Source: Aureimonas frigidaquae (GTDB taxonomy: Bacteria; Pseudomonadota; Alphaproteobacteria; Rhizobiales; Rhizobiaceae). From it: DNA of 64,000 nucleotides. Positions within the stretch are counted from its first letter, which is position 1. Each line of letters begins with the position of its first letter. The notes under the pieces are model-generated. The model searched no databases. It was not told where the DNA came from and saw nothing but the letters and a program-made list of their open reading frames with translations. The stretch is taken from NCBI RefSeq assembly GCF_001463905.1, contig NZ_BBWR01000002.1:310001-374000 (forward strand), given 5' to 3'. Shown here piece by piece: positions 18,669 to 27,982 of this stretch. Position numbers and translations under genes: made by a program.

Positions 18669-20711
18669 ATGAGCGATGACCTGTTCTCCGGTTCGGCCGC
18701 GCGTGCACGCCCGGCCCCCGCTGCCGAGACGCCCGCCCCGCAGCGGTCCCGCTCGGGCGGACGCAACGCGGCGCTCGTGACCGAGACGGACTACACCGCA
18801 GCCGATATCGAGGTTCTGGAAGGGCTCGAACCGGTCCGGCGGCGTCCCGGCATGTATATCGGCGGAACGGACTCCAAAGCCCTGCACCACCTCTTTGCCG
18901 AGGTGATCGACAATTCCATGGACGAAGCGGTGGCCGGCCATGCCACCTTCATCGACGTGGCGCTCGATGCCGGCGGCTTTTTGTCGGTGACCGACAACGG
19001 GCGCGGCATTCCCGTGGACCCGCACCCGAAATACAAGGACAAGTCCGCCCTCGAAGTCATCATGACGACGCTGCATGCGGGCGGCAAGTTCGACTCCAAG
19101 GTCTATGAAACTTCGGGTGGCCTGCACGGCGTGGGCGTGTCCGTCGTCAATGCGCTGTCCGACGTCCTGGAAGTGGAAATCGCCCGCGGACGCCGCCTGT
19201 ACAGGCAGAGCTACGCCCGCGGCCTTGCAACCTCGCCTCTGGAGGAAGTTGGCGAAACCCAGAACCGGCGCGGCACGCGGGTCCGGTTCCGGCCCGATCC
19301 CCAGATCTTCGGGGAAAACGCCACCTTCGATCCGGCGCGGCTCTTCGCCATGGCGCGGTCCAAGGCCTACCTGTTCGGCGGGGTGGAAATCCGCTGGTCC
19401 TGCGACCCATCGCTCCTGGGCGAGGCCGAGGTTCCGCCCAAGGCGACCTTCCACTTCCCCGGCGGGCTCAAGGACTATCTGGAAACCTCGATCGGGTCCG
19501 AGCATCGCGTGACGAGCCAGGCCTTTGCGGGCCGCACACAGAAGATATCGGGCCACGGCGCCGTGGAATGGGCCGTTTGCTGGACCGCCGCCGACGGCGC
19601 CGTCCGCTCCTATTGCAACACCATTCCGACCCCCGAAGGCGGCACGCACGAGGCGGGCTTGCGCAGCGTGCTCTTGCGCGGGATCAAGGCCTTTGCCGAA
19701 GTGTCGGGCAACAAGCGCGCCAGCGTCATCACCGCCGAAGATGTGATGGTCACGGCGTCGGCCATGCTGTCGGTCTTCATCCGGGAGCCCGAATTCGTCG
19801 GCCAGACCAAGGACAGGCTGGCGACGGTCGAGGCGCAACGGATCGTCGAAAACGCCATCCGCGATAGTTTCGACATCTGGCTTGCATCCTCTCCGCAGGA
19901 TGCCGCGCGGCTGATCGACTGGGTCGTGGAGCGCGCGGACGAGCGACTGCGCCGGCGGGCCGAAAAGGAAGTCAGCCGCAAGTCGGCGACCCGCAAGCTG
20001 CGCCTGCCCGGCAAGCTTGCCGACTGCTCACAGAGCGGCGCGGCCGGGGCGGAGATCTTCATCGTCGAGGGTGACTCGGCCGGCGGGTCCGCCAAGCAGG
20101 CCCGCGATCGCATGCGCCAGGCCGTGCTGCCGTTGCGCGGCAAGATCCTGAACGTTGCCAGCGCCGGCCGCGAAAAAATGGGCGCCAACCAGCAGCTTGC
20201 CGATCTGATGCTGGCGTTGGGCTGCGGGACGCGCGGCAAGTACCGCGAAAGCGATCTGCGCTACGAGCGGGTCGTGATCATGACCGACGCGGATGTCGAC
20301 GGCGCGCATATCGCCTCCCTGCTCATCACCTTCTTCTTCCAGGAGATGCCGGAGCTGATCCGCGGCGGGCACCTCTTCCTGGCGGTTCCGCCACTCTATA
20401 AGCTGAGTCAGGGCGGCAAGACCGTCTATGCCCGCGACGATGCCGACCGGGAACGCATCATCGCCCGTGAGTTCAAGGGCAAGGGCAAAGTCGAGATCAG
20501 TCGATTCAAGGGCTTGGGTGAGATGCTTCCATCCCAGCTCAAGGAAACGACCATGGATCCGCGCCGCCGGACCCTCCTGCGCGTCGTCATGGACGATCTG
20601 CCGGAAGCCGGAACCGCATCCGCGGTCGAGGCCTTGATGGGGAACAAGCCCGAGGCACGTTTCCGGTTCATCCAGGAGCGTGCCGCATTCGTTGAGGATC
20701 TGGACGTTTGA
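18669..20711 (+). CDS. parE: DNA topoisomerase IV subunit B
   Basis: The 680-residue type IIA topoisomerase ATPase subunit pairs with ParC to decatenate chromosomes. It has an alphaproteobacterial Ala/Pro-rich N-terminal extension (~40 residues) and then the GHKL ATPase domain (RRRPGMYIGG; VIDNSMDEAVAGHA; TSGGLHGVGVSVVNALS). A transducer domain follows, then a TOPRIM domain with EGDSAGGSAKQARDR at about residue 466 and DADVDGAHI at about 539. The PGKLADCSQ segment fits ParE rather than GyrB. GGAAGGA precedes the ATG. Its stop overlaps the start of the next gene (TGATG). Confidence 0.95.
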   Translation: MSDDLFSGSAARARPAPAAETPAPQRSRSGGRNAALVTETDYTAADIEVLEGLEPVRRRPGMYIGGTDSKALHHLFAEVIDNSMDEAVAGHATFIDVALDAGGFLSVTDNGRGIPVDPHPKYKDKSALEVIMTTLHAGGKFDSKVYETSGGLHGVGVSVVNALSDVLEVEIARGRRLYRQSYARGLATSPLEEVGETQNRRGTRVRFRPDPQIFGENATFDPARLFAMARSKAYLFGGVEIRWSCDPSLLGEAEVPPKATFHFPGGLKDYLETSIGSEHRVTSQAFAGRTQKISGHGAVEWAVCWTAADGAVRSYCNTIPTPEGGTHEAGLRSVLLRGIKAFAEVSGNKRASVITAEDVMVTASAMLSVFIREPEFVGQTKDRLATVEAQRIVENAIRDSFDIWLASSPQDAARLIDWVVERADERLRRRAEKEVSRKSATRKLRLPGKLADCSQSGAAGAEIFIVEGDSAGGSAKQARDRMRQAVLPLRGKILNVASAGREKMGANQQLADLMLALGCGTRGKYRESDLRYERVVIMTDADVDGAHIASLLITFFFQEMPELIRGGHLFLAVPPLYKLSQGGKTVYARDDADRERIIAREFKGKGKVEISRFKGLGEMLPSQLKETTMDPRRRTLLRVVMDDLPEAGTASAVEALMGNKPEARFRFIQERAAFVEDLDV

Positions 20712-21229
20712 TGCCGAACCCTACACGCCGCATCGCCATGATGCTGTGCCTTGCCCTTGCCACGCCCGCATTGGCACAGGCTCCCGCCCCCGAAACATCG
20801 GCGCCCGCTGCCGGCGCAGCGGTCCCGGCGGAGCCGGCAGCGCCTGCCGAACCGGCGGAGATTACGGCTCTTTCACCTTATATCAGCGATGTGCAGGTTC
20901 TCGGCCCCTGGACGGCAGAGAACGCGTCCGGCGTCTGGCGGACGGTGCTTCTGCAAAAGGCAGGCGAGCCCACCGGCAATCGATTCTTCGTCCAGCAACT
21001 CCAGGAAAATGACGGCACACTGTCCCTGGTGAGCTCGACCGAGATTACCGAAGTGGCGGAACTGGACGGCGCCATCGTCGGCTATCGTGCCGACCAGCCG
21101 AGCGAGGACTCCCCGTCCACCCTGTCGCTGTATCTGGACATCGTGCCGCTCGATGGCGAGATTTCCGAAACATACGAACTCTTCATGACCCCGGGTGAAG
21201 CCTATCGGTTCGGGCCGGCATCCAACTGA
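20711..21229 (+). CDS. Hypothetical periplasmic protein coupled to parE
   Basis: This 172-residue protein of unknown function starts at an ATG overlapping the parE stop (TGATG). It has a signal peptide (MPNPTRRIAMMLCLALATPALAQ), then an Ala/Pro/Glu low-complexity spacer (~residues 24-48). A small domain of ~120 residues follows, containing LGPWTAENASGVWRTVLLQK and ending in MTPGEAYRFGPASN. No family could be named. Periplasmic location is predicted from the signal peptide; the coupling to parE is positional and need not mean shared function. Confidence 0.75.
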   Translation: MPNPTRRIAMMLCLALATPALAQAPAPETSAPAAGAAVPAEPAAPAEPAEITALSPYISDVQVLGPWTAENASGVWRTVLLQKAGEPTGNRFFVQQLQENDGTLSLVSSTEITEVAELDGAIVGYRADQPSEDSPSTLSLYLDIVPLDGEISETYELFMTPGEAYRFGPASN

Positions 21230-21268
21230 CCGAATGACGGTGCCGCCGGACCGGCATTCAACCGACCG

Positions 21269-22294
21269 TCAAGCCCGTTTCGGCATCCGCGCCGTGACGG
21301 CTTGCGGCAGGGCATAGAGAAAGCGCAGGCCGGCCCGCTCGGCCACGCTATGCAGGGCCAGCGCTGCAGCGGTCGCCACTATCACCGTGAGTGGAACGCC
21401 CCAATAGCGCAGGAGCGGCAGGTCGGCGGCCTGTGCCGCAAGGAGCGCCGCCAGAAGAGAGACGATGGGGGTGTGCGCCACATAGATCGGTAGCGTGTTT
21501 CGGCCGAAATAGCTGAGCGTGCGCTCGGCTGGTGACCAGCGCGCCGCGAACAGGGCCACAGCGCTTGCCCCGACAAGCGCGGCAGCCGACAGCCCTGCCC
21601 GCGCCGCGCCGTAAGCCGCACCATCGAGCTGCGACACTGCGGCGAGAAGGCCGGCAAAGAGAACGCCGCTGACCAGCAGAAGCGCGCAGGGGCGCTGTGC
21701 CAGGAACGCGACGGCCGGGCGTCCATACCAGGCGCCCGCCATGAAATAGGGCGCGTAGGCGAGCACGTTGTGGTGTGCGAAACTCTCCACCGCCACGATC
21801 TGGCCGAATGTGGCGGCGGACAGGACCACCAGGACGGCAAGCGCCGGCGCGGCCCATGGATACAGTGCCTTTGCGATCAGTGCATAGAGCGCCAGAGCCC
21901 AGATGAACCACAGGCCGGAACTCGGTACGAGCCAGCCGGACAGGAGTTCGGCGTGGTCGGCCCCTTCCGATGGGGTCAGCGTGTTTTCGATCCCATAGCG
22001 GTAGAAGTAGAACCGCAGGATGCTCCACAGCGCAAAGAGGTAGGCAAAGAGCAGAATGCGGCGGCGGAACAGATCGCCCCAGCCACGCTGCAGCATGCCA
22101 GCGGCCAGAAAACCGGATAGGCAGAAAAAGAGTGGCATTCGGACCGGCTCGAGCAGCGTGTTCAGCTGCACGAAGGCGTAGGCCGCCTGCCCCTCGATCC
22201 GCAGGTAAAGCGTGGCGTGGTACACGACCACAAGAAGGATCGATGCGCCCTTCGCTACGTCCACCCACGCCTGGCGCGTGTCCTGTCCCGACAT
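21269..22294 (-). CDS. Acyltransferase 3 family membrane protein
   Basis: The 341-residue integral membrane protein has about ten hydrophobic helices. The N-terminal motif DVAKGASILLVVVYHATLYL carries the catalytic-type histidine, and RMPLFFCLSGFLAA is the second family block. These proteins (OafA/ExoZ/OpgC relatives) transfer acyl groups to surface polysaccharides or glucans. It is convergent with the parE-linked gene and next upstream of the ery operon's 3' end on the same strand, with no evident functional link. Confidence 0.88.
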   Translation of the reverse strand: MSGQDTRQAWVDVAKGASILLVVVYHATLYLRIEGQAAYAFVQLNTLLEPVRMPLFFCLSGFLAAGMLQRGWGDLFRRRILLFAYLFALWSILRFYFYRYGIENTLTPSEGADHAELLSGWLVPSSGLWFIWALALYALIAKALYPWAAPALAVLVVLSAATFGQIVAVESFAHHNVLAYAPYFMAGAWYGRPAVAFLAQRPCALLLVSGVLFAGLLAAVSQLDGAAYGAARAGLSAAALVGASAVALFAARWSPAERTLSYFGRNTLPIYVAHTPIVSLLAALLAAQAADLPLLRYWGVPLTVIVATAAALALHSVAERAGLRFLYALPQAVTARMPKRA

Positions 22295-22385
22295 TGCGAT
22301 CCTCCGTTTGGCTACGCCTTTCGGATGAAGACAACTTCAGGTGTACAACTTTTGGCGACGCAACAGAAGTGGTTGCACCGCAATA

Positions 22386-23318
22386 TCAGCGGTGCAGGTC
22401 GCTTGCTCCGCTGTCGATATGCGGTGCCCAGAAGGCGATGCTTTCGGCGATGGCGGGGATGACCTCCCGGTCATTCGGCTCCCGCTCCTTGAAGGACAGT
22501 TCGAGGCAGATTTCGTTGTCGACCGCCCCGCCCTCGTTCAGCGCCTGCAGGAGCGGCTCGGGCTGGATGCGGCCCGTGGCGTTGTGCCTGGCCGTGAAGG
22601 GCCGGTGCCCGCTCTTGTCCATCGTGCTCTGCTTGATGTGGATGATGGGCGACAGGCGCGGCACGGCGCGGGCCCAGGCGTAAGGGTCGGTATCGTCCGG
22701 ATCGGGCGAGGTGATGTCGCCATGGTCGATATCGGCCATCATCCACATGGGAATGGCCATGTCGGCCGCGCTCAGGCGCTCCTGGAGCGCCAGCGTATCG
22801 CGGATCGTGTGGCCGAACTCCCGCCCGACGGACATCGGCTCCCAGTAGACATAGGAGAGCCCGGCACCCTTGGCATGTTCGGCCACCTCGGCCCAGCAGT
22901 CGATAGCGATGGAAATGAGATCCTCGCGCCGGGTCGGATCGTCGTAATCGGCATAGGTGAAGATGGCGAACTGGGTTCCGACCGCCGTTCCGCCGAGATC
23001 GCCGATGATATCGGCGAAGGTCTTGAACCAGTCCACATAATAGCGCCGAACATCCCTGTCGGGATGGCCGAAATGGTTGAGGCGGCCATAGGGCCCCGTC
23101 ATGCCGGACGTGACGCGGACGCCGGTGCGCGACAGAGCCGCCGACATGGCGCGCGTCAGCCTTCGGATGACGGGCGCCGGCCAGGACGGATTGATGAACT
23201 CATGCGTGAGTTGCAGATCGCGGATCCGCAGGTCACGGGCGACGGTGTCGATCAGATCGTCAGGATCGGCAAAGCGATTGACGAGCGGATTGGTGTTCAA
23301 CGACAAGGTCAGGGGCAT
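22386..23318 (-). CDS. eryC: Tetrulose-4-phosphate racemase (EryC), xylose-isomerase-like TIM barrel
   Basis: The 310-residue protein has the xylose isomerase/AP endonuclease 2 TIM-barrel fold. Metal-ligand type residues appear in YVYWEPMSVGREFGHT, MMADIDHGD, PIIHIKQSTMDKSGH and EICLELSFKER. In Brucella the homologue EryC interconverts L- and D-3-tetrulose 4-phosphate in erythritol breakdown. It is last in the eryD-A-B-C run, 38 bases after eryB. An ATG at 23318 with AGGATG upstream is the likely start; a TTG one codon earlier is possible. The assignment rests on fold plus the ery context. Confidence 0.85.
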   Translation of the reverse strand: MPLTLSLNTNPLVNRFADPDDLIDTVARDLRIRDLQLTHEFINPSWPAPVIRRLTRAMSAALSRTGVRVTSGMTGPYGRLNHFGHPDRDVRRYYVDWFKTFADIIGDLGGTAVGTQFAIFTYADYDDPTRREDLISIAIDCWAEVAEHAKGAGLSYVYWEPMSVGREFGHTIRDTLALQERLSAADMAIPMWMMADIDHGDITSPDPDDTDPYAWARAVPRLSPIIHIKQSTMDKSGHRPFTARHNATGRIQPEPLLQALNEGGAVDNEICLELSFKEREPNDREVIPAIAESIAFWAPHIDSGASDLHR

Positions 23319-23356
23319 CAAATCATCCTGGCGGCTATGGTTAGGTCAGCGGACTA

Positions 23357-24871
23357 TCAGGCCGCCGCGCGATCGGTCTCGTCCATCCACTCTGCGAAAG
23401 CCGCCTTTTCCGCCGGGCTGAGGTGCAGGCCATGCTTGGTCCGGCGCACCAGGATATCGTCCGCGGTGCGTGCCCATTCCTGCGCCATCAGGTAGCGTGC
23501 CTCCGCCTCGTAGAGGTCGCCCCCAAAATGGCGGCCGAGGCCATCCATCCCCGACGCCGTGCCGACCAAGCGCTCGGTCCGCGCTCCGTAGAGCCGCGCA
23601 TAGTGGCGCAGCAGACGCCGCGGCATCCAGGGATAGGTCTGGCGCAGATCTTGCGCAAAGGCGACGAAATCGGCTTGCGCCATTTCTCCGCCGGGCAGCG
23701 GCGCATGCGCCGTCCACGGGCCGGACATCTGCGGGAAGTAGGAGGCGATCTTCTCGACGGCGTGTTCGGCGAGCTTGCGGAAGGTCGTGATCTTGCCGCC
23801 GAAGACGTTCAGGAGCGGCACACCATCCGTTTCGTCGAGGTCGAACGTATAATCGCGCGTGACGGCGGAGGGGTTGCCCTGGCCGTCATCGAAGAGTGGC
23901 CGCACGCCGGAGAAGGCGTGGATGACGTCGGTGCGGCGCAGCTGTTCCTTAAAGTAGCGGTTCACCACCGCCAGGAGATAGGCGATCTCGTCCTCTCCGG
24001 CGGCGACATCCTCCGGGCGCCCTTCATAGGGAATGTCGGTCGTGCCGATCAGCGCCATATCACCTTCATAGGGATTGATGAAGATGACGCGCTTGTCGTG
24101 ATTCTGGACGAGATAGGCCTGCGTGCCCTCCCAGAACTTGGGCACGATGATGTGGCTGCCCTTCACCAGGCGCACATTGCGGGGGCTGTTGCTGCCCGTG
24201 ACCCGCCCGGCAATGTCCTTGACCCAGGGGCCGCCGGCATTGACGAGCACGCGCGCGCGCACCTGGCGCTTGCTGCCCGTCTCGAGGTCCGTGAACTCGA
24301 CGTGCCAGGCCTTGCCGTCGCGCCGCGCGCTGGTGCAGGCGGTGCGTGTCAGCACCTCCGCGCCCTTTTCACGCGCGCCGACGGCGTTCAGCACGACGAG
24401 CCGTGCATCGTCGACCCAGCAGTCGGAATATTCGAAGCCCCGGCGATAGGCGTCCTTGATCGGCGCGCCTTCCGGATCGCGGGCAAGGTCGAGCGTCCGG
24501 GTGCCCGGCAGCTTCTTGCGCCCGCCCAGATGGTCGTAGAGGAACAGGCCCAGCCGGACGAGCCAGGCCGGCCTGTCCTGCGGGCTGTGCGGCAGGACGA
24601 AGCGCATCGGCCAGATGATGTGCGGCGCCGCGTTGAGCAGCACCTCCCGCTCGATCAGCGCTTCGCGCACCAGGCGAAATTCATAATATTCCAGGTAGCG
24701 AAGGCCGCCATGCACGAGCTTCCCCGAGCGCGAGGACGTGCCCTGCGCCAGATCGTCCTTTTCACACAGAATCACGGACAGGCCGCGCCCGGCCGCGTCG
24801 CGCGCAATGCCCGCACCGTTGATGCCGCCGCCGATCACGACGAGATCGATCGTCTCCAAATCGTTCATCAT
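23357..24871 (-). CDS. eryB: Erythritol-4-phosphate dehydrogenase (EryB), GlpD-like flavoprotein
   Basis: The ~504-residue FAD enzyme of the glycerol-3-phosphate dehydrogenase family has the dinucleotide loop VVIGGGINGAGIARDAAGRG near its N-terminus. It also has SSRSGKLVHGGLRYLE, VLVNAGGPWV, LIGTTDIPYEG and FGGKITTFRKLAEHA. EryB oxidises L-erythritol 4-phosphate to L-3-tetrulose 4-phosphate at the membrane, passing electrons to the respiratory chain. The start is one of two adjacent ATGs (24871 or 24868) behind AGGAGAG. The first overlaps the eryA stop. Identity as EryB rather than GlpD comes from its place between eryA and eryC. Confidence 0.9.
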   Translation of the reverse strand: MMNDLETIDLVVIGGGINGAGIARDAAGRGLSVILCEKDDLAQGTSSRSGKLVHGGLRYLEYYEFRLVREALIEREVLLNAAPHIIWPMRFVLPHSPQDRPAWLVRLGLFLYDHLGGRKKLPGTRTLDLARDPEGAPIKDAYRRGFEYSDCWVDDARLVVLNAVGAREKGAEVLTRTACTSARRDGKAWHVEFTDLETGSKRQVRARVLVNAGGPWVKDIAGRVTGSNSPRNVRLVKGSHIIVPKFWEGTQAYLVQNHDKRVIFINPYEGDMALIGTTDIPYEGRPEDVAAGEDEIAYLLAVVNRYFKEQLRRTDVIHAFSGVRPLFDDGQGNPSAVTRDYTFDLDETDGVPLLNVFGGKITTFRKLAEHAVEKIASYFPQMSGPWTAHAPLPGGEMAQADFVAFAQDLRQTYPWMPRRLLRHYARLYGARTERLVGTASGMDGLGRHFGGDLYEAEARYLMAQEWARTADDILVRRTKHGLHLSPAEKAAFAEWMDETDRAAA

Positions 24872-26514
24872 GCACTCTCCTGCGCCGCATCGGCGGCTGC
24901 CATCGTCTGTTCCGTATGTTCGGGGCCCGCCGCAGATTCCATGTCGGCCTGCGGCCGCGATGCGGCCATCTCGTGCCAGACCGGCGCAAGCTGGCGCCGC
25001 GCCAAACGGTAGGCTTCGAAATTGCGGGCATAGAGCTGCGCGAGGCCGGCATCCGGCTCTTCCGGTGCGTCCAGAAGCGGCGTGACCCATTCGGCGATAC
25101 AGGCGTCCATGCTGTCATAGGCGCCGATGGCGACGCTCGCCATCATGGCGGCGCCAGCGGCACCGGCCTCCTCACGCGCGCAGACGCGAACGGGTGCGCC
25201 GACGCAGGCGGACAGCACGGCGCGCAAGGCGCGCGAGCGCGCCGCCCCGCCCGTCAGGCGCAGTTCGGACGGCATCGGCCCCATGGCGGCGTAACAATCG
25301 CGCGTGGCCATGCCGAGACCTTCGACAACCCCGCGCAAGAGGTCGGGGAAGCGGTGCCCGGCCGAAAGACCCAGGAAGCTGGCCCGCGCTTGCGCATCGA
25401 TGAAGGGACCACGCTCCCCCGTATCGGAAATATAGGGATGGTACAGAAGCGCACCGGGCGCGCTGCGGGCCATCCAACCATCGATCCGCGCGACGAGCTC
25501 CCCATGGCTAACCGCCGGCCCGAACTCCTGGATCAGATCACCGGCCAGGCGCAGCGCCCAGTCGATGTTCAGCGTGGCCGCCATGTTGGTCTGGACCTGG
25601 GTGACCATGTGCGGCGCCGGCAGAAGGATCACATAGCCGGTATTCTCGTCGTTCAGCGCAACCTCGTGATCGCGGACGGCGCGCATGTGGACGCCCGTCG
25701 ATCCGACCGTCGAACAGGCGACATCCGCCGCGCCCGTATGGACGCCCGCGCCGAGCGCCGTCATGACCATGTCGACGAAGCCGAGGCTGACCGGCGTGCC
25801 CGCTCGCAGGCCGGTGGCCGCGGCAGCCTCAGCGGTGAGCGGCATGGTTTCACGCGTGCCGTCCAGGATGGGCGGTAGAAGATGGCGGTGGCCCGAAAGC
25901 CCCAGCGCCTCGATGACGGTGTCGTCATAGGCGCGGGTCCGGAAATTGCCGAAGGTGAAGCTGGCTTCGGACGGATCGGTGGCGCGCACGCCCGTGAGCT
26001 GCAGGAAGAGCCAGTCCTTGCAGTGCAGCGCGCACCCCGCCTCTGCCAGGAGCTCCGGGCAGGATTTTGCCATATGGGCAAGCTGCGCACCCTGCTGGCA
26101 GGTGTTGAGACCCGTTCCCGTGGCTTCGAACCTTGCACGCTCCAGCGGGCCGGACTGCAGTCTTGCCACGGTGGGCGCGGCGCGGGCATCCAGCCACAGC
26201 CACGCATCGGTGAAAGGGCGCCCGTCCCGGCCGACCAGCCAGGTTCCATCGCCCTGCCCCGTCACGGACACGGCCGCCACCCGATCGGCAAAGCCGTCAT
26301 GCCGTTCGACAAGCTCGCGTATGGCCTGGGCGCAATCGGCCCAGGTGTCGTCCAGCGACTGGACGGCGGCACCGCCAGGCCCGTGCCGGTAGCGGTTCAA
26401 AACCGATGCGACGCCGAGCTGGCGGCCGGACAGGTCGAAGGCGACAGCCTTGATGACCGACGTTCCGGCATCGATGCCGATGATGATGTCCACACCCTCC
26501 CGACCGATGATCAT
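24868..26514 (-). CDS. eryA: Erythritol kinase (EryA), FGGY family
   Basis: The 548-residue FGGY carbohydrate kinase phosphorylates erythritol as the first step of the ery pathway. It opens with the phosphate-1 motif IIIGIDAGTSVIKAVAFDLS, contains VTGQGDGTWLVGRDG and DAWLWLDARA, and has the second-domain motif LRLTGGAARSRALRAVLS. The N-terminus closely recalls Brucella EryA. The ATG at 26514 follows GGGAGG. The C-terminal ~30 residues are Ala/Glu-rich and longer than needed for the fold. It lies 27 bases after eryD and overlaps eryB. Confidence 0.92.
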   Translation of the reverse strand: MIIGREGVDIIIGIDAGTSVIKAVAFDLSGRQLGVASVLNRYRHGPGGAAVQSLDDTWADCAQAIRELVERHDGFADRVAAVSVTGQGDGTWLVGRDGRPFTDAWLWLDARAAPTVARLQSGPLERARFEATGTGLNTCQQGAQLAHMAKSCPELLAEAGCALHCKDWLFLQLTGVRATDPSEASFTFGNFRTRAYDDTVIEALGLSGHRHLLPPILDGTRETMPLTAEAAAATGLRAGTPVSLGFVDMVMTALGAGVHTGAADVACSTVGSTGVHMRAVRDHEVALNDENTGYVILLPAPHMVTQVQTNMAATLNIDWALRLAGDLIQEFGPAVSHGELVARIDGWMARSAPGALLYHPYISDTGERGPFIDAQARASFLGLSAGHRFPDLLRGVVEGLGMATRDCYAAMGPMPSELRLTGGAARSRALRAVLSACVGAPVRVCAREEAGAAGAAMMASVAIGAYDSMDACIAEWVTPLLDAPEEPDAGLAQLYARNFEAYRLARRQLAPVWHEMAASRPQADMESAAGPEHTEQTMAAADAAQESA

Positions 26515-26541
26515 GCCGCCTCCCGTCCTTTCCCGCTCATA

Positions 26542-27504
26542 TCAGACCTGCCGCTCGTCCAGAATGGCCGCGGCCGTCCCCTCATCCGTGATGAGGCCCG
26601 ACAGGATGCCGCTCGACAGGACCGAGCGGATGCCGTCGATCTTCGCCTCGCCCCCGGCAATGGCCACGACCCGCCGCTGCCGCAGAACATCCAGGCCCGG
26701 AGAAACGGTCCGCGCGGACAGCGCGGTTTCCACCGGCCGCCCGTCACGGTCGAAGAAGTGCCCCAGAAGCTCGCCGACGCCGCCCCCGGCCTGCACTTCC
26801 CGGATCTCGTCGATATCGATCATACGTGAGGCGACGAGCTGCGCATCGGGCTGCGCCGTGCCGACCCCCACCACCATGAGGTCCGCCCGCTCCGCCAACT
26901 GGAACACCTCCTGTACGCCGCGCTGCGCCAGAAGCACGTTCCGATCGGCGACGGTGTTGGCGAAGAACGGAACCGGCAGGACATAGGCGGCCGATCCGGT
27001 GCTCTGCGCCAGGCGGTGCATGACATCGTGCGGATTGGCCGAAAAATTGCGCGTCAGCCCGCCGAGGAGCGACACGAACTGAACCCGCCCCCCATCGATA
27101 TGCGGCATGGAGGCGACAGCGGCAGCCAGGGTCCGCCCATGACCGAACCCGATCACCCCGCCATCCTGCTGCAGCGCCTCGATCTGCCGCCGCAAATATC
27201 CGGCGCCGGCCATGCCGAGCGCCCGCAGCGGCAGCCCGGATTCGTACAGATTGGGCACCACGTCGCAGAAACTCAGGCCGAAGCGGTCGATCAGCCGTTC
27301 CCCGGCCTCCAGACATTCGACCACGGCTCCGTCGATGGACACTTTGACAGCGCCGATCTGGCTCGCACGCGTGACGAGGCGATGGGCCTTGACGCCCGAT
27401 ACGCCCAGCCGGGCGGCAACCTCGGCCTGTGTCAGCCCGGCGCCGTAATGCAACCATGCCGCACGGATGGCCAGACTGTCGTCCGCCGGGCGCCGCGCTA
27501 CCAT
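26542..27504 (-). CDS. eryD: SorC-family regulator of erythritol genes (EryD)
   Basis: The 320-residue SorC/DeoR-type regulator has an N-terminal HTH (GLTQAEVAARLGVSGVKAHR) and a large sugar-phosphate-binding effector domain with GFGHGRTLAAAVASMP and VVGVGTAQPDA. In Brucella EryD represses the ery operon and is relieved by the inducer. Here it is the first gene of the minus-strand operon (order D-A-B-C) and faces the transporter operon across a 474-base divergent control region. It therefore probably governs both. Confidence 0.9.
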   Translation of the reverse strand: MVARRPADDSLAIRAAWLHYGAGLTQAEVAARLGVSGVKAHRLVTRASQIGAVKVSIDGAVVECLEAGERLIDRFGLSFCDVVPNLYESGLPLRALGMAGAGYLRRQIEALQQDGGVIGFGHGRTLAAAVASMPHIDGGRVQFVSLLGGLTRNFSANPHDVMHRLAQSTGSAAYVLPVPFFANTVADRNVLLAQRGVQEVFQLAERADLMVVGVGTAQPDAQLVASRMIDIDEIREVQAGGGVGELLGHFFDRDGRPVETALSARTVSPGLDVLRQRRVVAIAGGEAKIDGIRSVLSSGILSGLITDEGTAAAILDERQV

Positions 27505-27880
27505 GAATTCGTCCTCCGCACCGCGTTCATCCCGGTGAAATTTTTTCTAGCGTGCGAAACTTCTTTCACTTCTAAACAGCCAAGTCAACGCGTCGCTTAC
27601 GGGCAGGGATGCTGGCATGGCGCCGTTCCGGGCGAAAGTCAAAGCCCCATGGTAAGGCATAAGAGGCTGTTATTATTGGCACTTAATGGCACCCCTGATG
27701 CCTCCCAGCGCATCAGCGTCTTCTGAACAACTGCGCCGCAGCAATCCCTCTTAACATCAATGAACGCTCTTATCACACAAAGATATCACATCCTCCGCTT
27801 GCGCCCCGGTGCGTTATCTGGATAATGCGAGCTGTCCGGGCTCGGAGGATTTGCCCGCGACGCATCGGGAGGTTGCCGAC
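27505..27880. promoter_or_regulatory. Divergent control region between eryD and the ery transporter operon
   Basis: This AT-richer non-coding stretch carries several operator-like elements. There is a near-perfect inverted repeat at 27811-27828 (GCGTTATC-TG-GATAATGC, core TTATCTGGATAA). GTGAAA (27535-27540) and TTTCAC (27564-27569) form wide arms just upstream of eryD. The region must hold the promoters of both operons; no exact -35/-10 pair is claimed. Confidence 0.55.
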
Positions 27881-27982
27881 ATGTCCGCTTGCACAGCCCT
27901 GCCGGGTTACGGCCGCCGCTGCGTCGGCGGCATGCGTCCGGCGCCGCTCATGACACCAAGCCAAGGGTGCCCACAGCAATGA
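27881..27982 (+). CDS. Upstream leader ORF (33 aa) coupled to DUF2291 gene
   Basis: The ATG at 27881 stands 8 bases after a strong GGGAGG site (27867-27872). It opens a 33-codon frame starting MSACTALPGYGRRCV. Its TGA (27980-27982) overlaps the ATG of the next gene (27979). The layout is typical of translational coupling. The peptide is rich in Gly, Pro, Arg and Cys and has no recognised domain, so it may be a leader whose translation opens the operon rather than a working protein. Confidence 0.45.
   Translation: MSACTALPGYGRRCVGGMRPAPLMTPSQGCPQQ

Noticed and set aside
18414-19838. N-terminal extension of the SHMT-like gene through the parE start
   Set aside because: The frame is open by chance; family similarity begins at 18413 and the extension would run antisense to parE.
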